Below are positions 7,302 through 9,029 of a stretch of 9,029 bases of DNA, piece by piece. The first letter of the stretch is position 1. Each line of letters begins with the position of its first letter. This stretch comes from an uncultured Taibaiella sp. (GTDB lineage Bacteria > Bacteroidota > Bacteroidia > Chitinophagales > Chitinophagaceae), in assembly GCA_946886975.1 (NCBI GenBank), contig CAMPJV010000089.1, positions 1 through 9,029 of the forward strand, given 5' to 3'. The position numbers and the translations under genes were made by a program. Under the pieces are notes generated by a model. That model was not told where the DNA came from. It ran no database searches and saw nothing but the letters and a program-made list of their open reading frames with translations.

Positions 7302-8798
7302 TCACGCAAAAAAGCCATGAAGGAACCATTGCGGCTTACCTGCACTGTAGTGCCCTGACCGGAACAACCAGTAGCGCGCACCGGCTTCATCCTCCACATT
7401 GTAGTAATCCCGATAAAGCCCCTGCTGCAGCCACCATTCCTGCTCTATGCGTTCCGGTCCATCTGCCTTCTTAACACGGTGCAGCTTTCCCTGATAGTGG
7501 AAGTGGATGGGCGGGTAGTCTGGTATAGCAACCGTTACTTCTATGGGCTCCGGCTGCGGCAACAGGTGGACTGGTCTTGGGATGCATTCATTCCAAGCAG
7601 CAGCAGGCTTTTCATCAAGCGAAGCAGCAAAGGCAACCGACCGCTCTGGCCAGTAATGCTCTACAGGCAGGTACCGATGGATGGCTTGAATGCCAACCTT
7701 GCCTACCAGCCTATCCAGCAGCTCTGCAATGCCGGTATCGGTGGTATTGCTGGTAGTTGCCCACAAAGCATCCTGCTCAGGGGACACCTCTTCCACAACA
7801 GGAGCTTCGAGCAGAAAGAGCTCGATGCCAAGAGCAGGAGCAATGGTTGATATCCTGATCTCAAACAGCCTGAACAGGTGGTCTACATTTCTTGAAGGCC
7901 TTGTAGTGCCAATCCCTATCTGCTGTATGTTGCCATCTATCCTGAAGCACTTGAATATGCAGCTACGCAAACCCTTTCCTTCCCTGGCCAGCCGCTGACA
8001 TAATGCTTCCAGCAACTGGCGGAGCGCTATCTCAATACCAGTAGCCGTGCGGATGGGCTCAAGGCTTGGTAACCGCTCCTGATAAGGCTGTATAGGCTTT
8101 ATGGGCACCAAGGCCTCGATCTCCTGACCGAGTGCCTGGTCGAGCCTGGTGAGCAGGGACTGACCGAACCGGCGACGCAATGCGGCCCTGGGCATATTGA
8201 TAAAGCTCCTGACCTGGTGCAAGCCTAGCTTATGAAGCCTCTGAAGAATGGAAGCCTCAAGACGTAATGCAGCAGGCGGCAAAGGCATCAGGGCCTCTAC
8301 CTGCCTGCCTGGCTCAACAATGGGTGTGACCTGACCATAGCGACTGATGGCCCATGCCGCGCTGATGGTATCTGCAATGGCGGCACGCACACTATAACCA
8401 AAGGCTCTGAGTTTTGCAAGAATATCGTTCAGGTAAGGCTGTTCCCCACCCCACAGATGGGCACAGCCACTTATATCCAGCACCAGGCCGTCCGGCATAT
8501 CAACAGCAGCTACCGGGGTGAAGCGCAGACACCACTCGGCAAGCGCATCGAGGAGCTTCTTAGCAAGGCCAGGATTATGGTCGAAGACCTGCAGGCCGGG
8601 GTGAATGGCCCGGCAGTCTGCCACGACCATATTTACGTTTATACCCCTGGCATGCGCTACCCTGCTCACTGCCTTCACCACCATCCTGCCATGCTCCGGC
8701 GCTGCGAGAACAAAGGACGTATCCTTAAGCTCCGGCTGGCGACGGACCATCCAGTCGGTAGTAAGGTGGCGAAACCATATGGCTATGTAGCGTTTCAT
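7302..8798 (-). CDS. imuB: ImuB, inactive Y-family polymerase homologue (mutasome adaptor)
   Basis: This 498-residue protein has the ImuB architecture: a Y-family core at about 1-330, a linker, and an ImuB-specific C-terminal region. The C-terminus shows the hallmark blocks GPERIEQEWW (447-456), RDYYNVEDEAGARYWLFR (463-480) and WFLHGFFA (491-498). Catalytic acidic residues are missing. The first motif, normally DxDxFF, reads IAIWFRHL, and the SxDE motif reads AVDMPDGLVLD, keeping D100 but with M101 for Glu. It is therefore an adaptor between the clamp, ImuA and DnaE2, as known for the family. QDALW at 342-346 sits where ImuB proteins carry a clamp-binding motif. I chose the ATG at 8796-8798 because MKRYIAIWFRHL begins at the expected first strand. 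A GTG at 8843 or ATG at 8840 would add 14-15 residues encoded by repeat DNA, so they are unlikely to be the main start. The leader is A-rich (eight T on the plus strand) and lies inside the tandem repeat. Confidence 0.93.
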   Translation of the reverse strand: MKRYIAIWFRHLTTDWMVRRQPELKDTSFVLAAPEHGRMVVKAVSRVAHARGINVNMVVADCRAIHPGLQVFDHNPGLAKKLLDALAEWCLRFTPVAAVDMPDGLVLDISGCAHLWGGEQPYLNDILAKLRAFGYSVRAAIADTISAAWAISRYGQVTPIVEPGRQVEALMPLPPAALRLEASILQRLHKLGLHQVRSFINMPRAALRRRFGQSLLTRLDQALGQEIEALVPIKPIQPYQERLPSLEPIRTATGIEIALRQLLEALCQRLAREGKGLRSCIFKCFRIDGNIQQIGIGTTRPSRNVDHLFRLFEIRISTIAPALGIELFLLEAPVVEEVSPEQDALWATTSNTTDTGIAELLDRLVGKVGIQAIHRYLPVEHYWPERSVAFAASLDEKPAAAWNECIPRPVHLLPQPEPIEVTVAIPDYPPIHFHYQGKLHRVKKADGPERIEQEWWLQQGLYRDYYNVEDEAGARYWLFRSGHYSAGKPQWFLHGFFA

Positions 8799-8805
8799 TT
8801 TTTTT

Positions 8806-8829
8806 AGTTGAGAAGTGGAGAAGTTGAGA
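8806..8829. repeat. Octamer array, 3 units of AGTTGAGA (copy 1)
   Basis: Three adjacent octamers read AGTTGAGA, AGTGGAGA and AGTTGAGA, followed by a partial AG. The middle unit has one substitution. The array lies just upstream of the imuB ATG on the minus strand, where it reads as TCTCAACT repeats, separated from the start by the A-run. Confidence 0.9.
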
Positions 8830-8919
8830 AGAACCCTCATCACCCTATACTTGCTAAGATGCTTTCCTTACACTTTCACCCAATTTCTTTATTCCAACTA
8901 TTGCTGTTTCATTTTTTTC

Positions 8920-8951
8920 AGTTGAGAAGTTGAGGAGTTGAGAAGTTGAGA
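8920..8951. repeat. Octamer array, 4 units of AGTTGAGA (copy 2)
   Basis: Four adjacent octamers read AGTTGAGA, AGTTGAGG, AGTTGAGA and AGTTGAGA, followed by a partial AG. This is one unit more than the matching array in copy 1, the expected product of slipped-strand replication or unequal exchange. Confidence 0.9.
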
Positions 8952-9029
8952 AGAACCCTCATCACCGATACTTCGCTAAGATGCTTTCCTTACACTTTCA
9001 CCCAATTTCTTTATTCCAACTATTGCTGT

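Larger units (their letters stand above)
8792..9029. repeat. Tandem direct repeat (114/122-bp units) covering the imuB start and upstream region
   Basis: Copy 1 spans 8792-8905 and copy 2 spans 8906-9027. The last two bases (GT) match the first bases of a further copy, so the array may continue beyond the window. The final 52 bases of each unit (8854-8905 and 8976-9027) are identical. The differences are a T/C at the end of the T-run, small changes around 8845-8853 against 8967-8975, and one extra octamer in copy 2, which accounts for the full 8-bp length difference. Each unit contains GTTTCAT, which on the minus strand is the ATG of imuB, so copy 2 holds a duplicated leader and start (ATG at 8909-8911, reading MKQQ then stop). 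The region has no -7 promoter match on the minus strand and no clear hairpin. This is the only sequence upstream of imuB in the window. Confidence 0.93.

Noticed and set aside
8799..8843. Longer ImuB start at GTG 8843 or ATG 8840
   Set aside because: The extra 14-15 residues are encoded by repeat DNA, and the family N-terminus aligns with MKRYIAIWFRHL at 8798.
8799..9029. CRISPR array
   Set aside because: The repeats are tandem without distinct spacers, and the 8-bp and ~120-bp units do not fit CRISPR dimensions.

Overview
The window looks like chromosomal DNA from a member of the Bacteroidota, probably Chitinophagaceae/Sphingobacteriia-like (inference). The clues are A-rich leaders instead of strong Shine-Dalgarno sites, a TAnnTTTG-type -7 element, a short secreted product with a tail resembling a type IX secretion sorting domain, and a secreted conserved protein of a kind I associate with this phylum. 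There are no tRNA or rRNA genes, CRISPR arrays or insertion sequences.

Left part (1-1840, minus strand): an apparent redox operon. A membrane protein with a C-terminal pair of 4Fe-4S clusters (518-1840) is followed, 2 bp after its stop, by a small secreted-protein gene broken by one missing base (301-515). Three bases later comes the start of an HdrB/CCG-type iron-sulfur protein that runs off the window edge (1-297). Together the two intact genes look like a split HdrC-HdrB-like electron-transfer module at the inner membrane.

Middle (1841-3936): a divergent, secreted, conserved protein of unknown function (1963-2877) with a recognisable promoter element faces a luciferase-like (LLM) flavin-dependent oxidoreductase (2899-3936, minus). 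The two converge with only 21 bp between them.

Right part (4053-9029, minus strand): the mutasome genes imuB (7302-8798) and dnaE2 (4053-7286), 15 bp apart. DnaE2 is an error-prone polymerase with an intact catalytic Asp triad. ImuB is a Y-family homologue that has lost catalytic acidic residues and would act as an adaptor. Both carry candidate sliding-clamp-binding motifs. imuA, the usual third member, is not in the window and would be expected just beyond 9029.

The most unusual structure is upstream of imuB: two tandem copies of a 114/122-bp unit (8792-9027), possibly continuing past the edge. Each contains an array of the octamer AGTTGAGA, with 3 units in one copy and 4 in the other. The unit includes the imuB start codon and leader, so the start is duplicated. 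The octamer number decides whether an upstream ATG is in frame with imuB.
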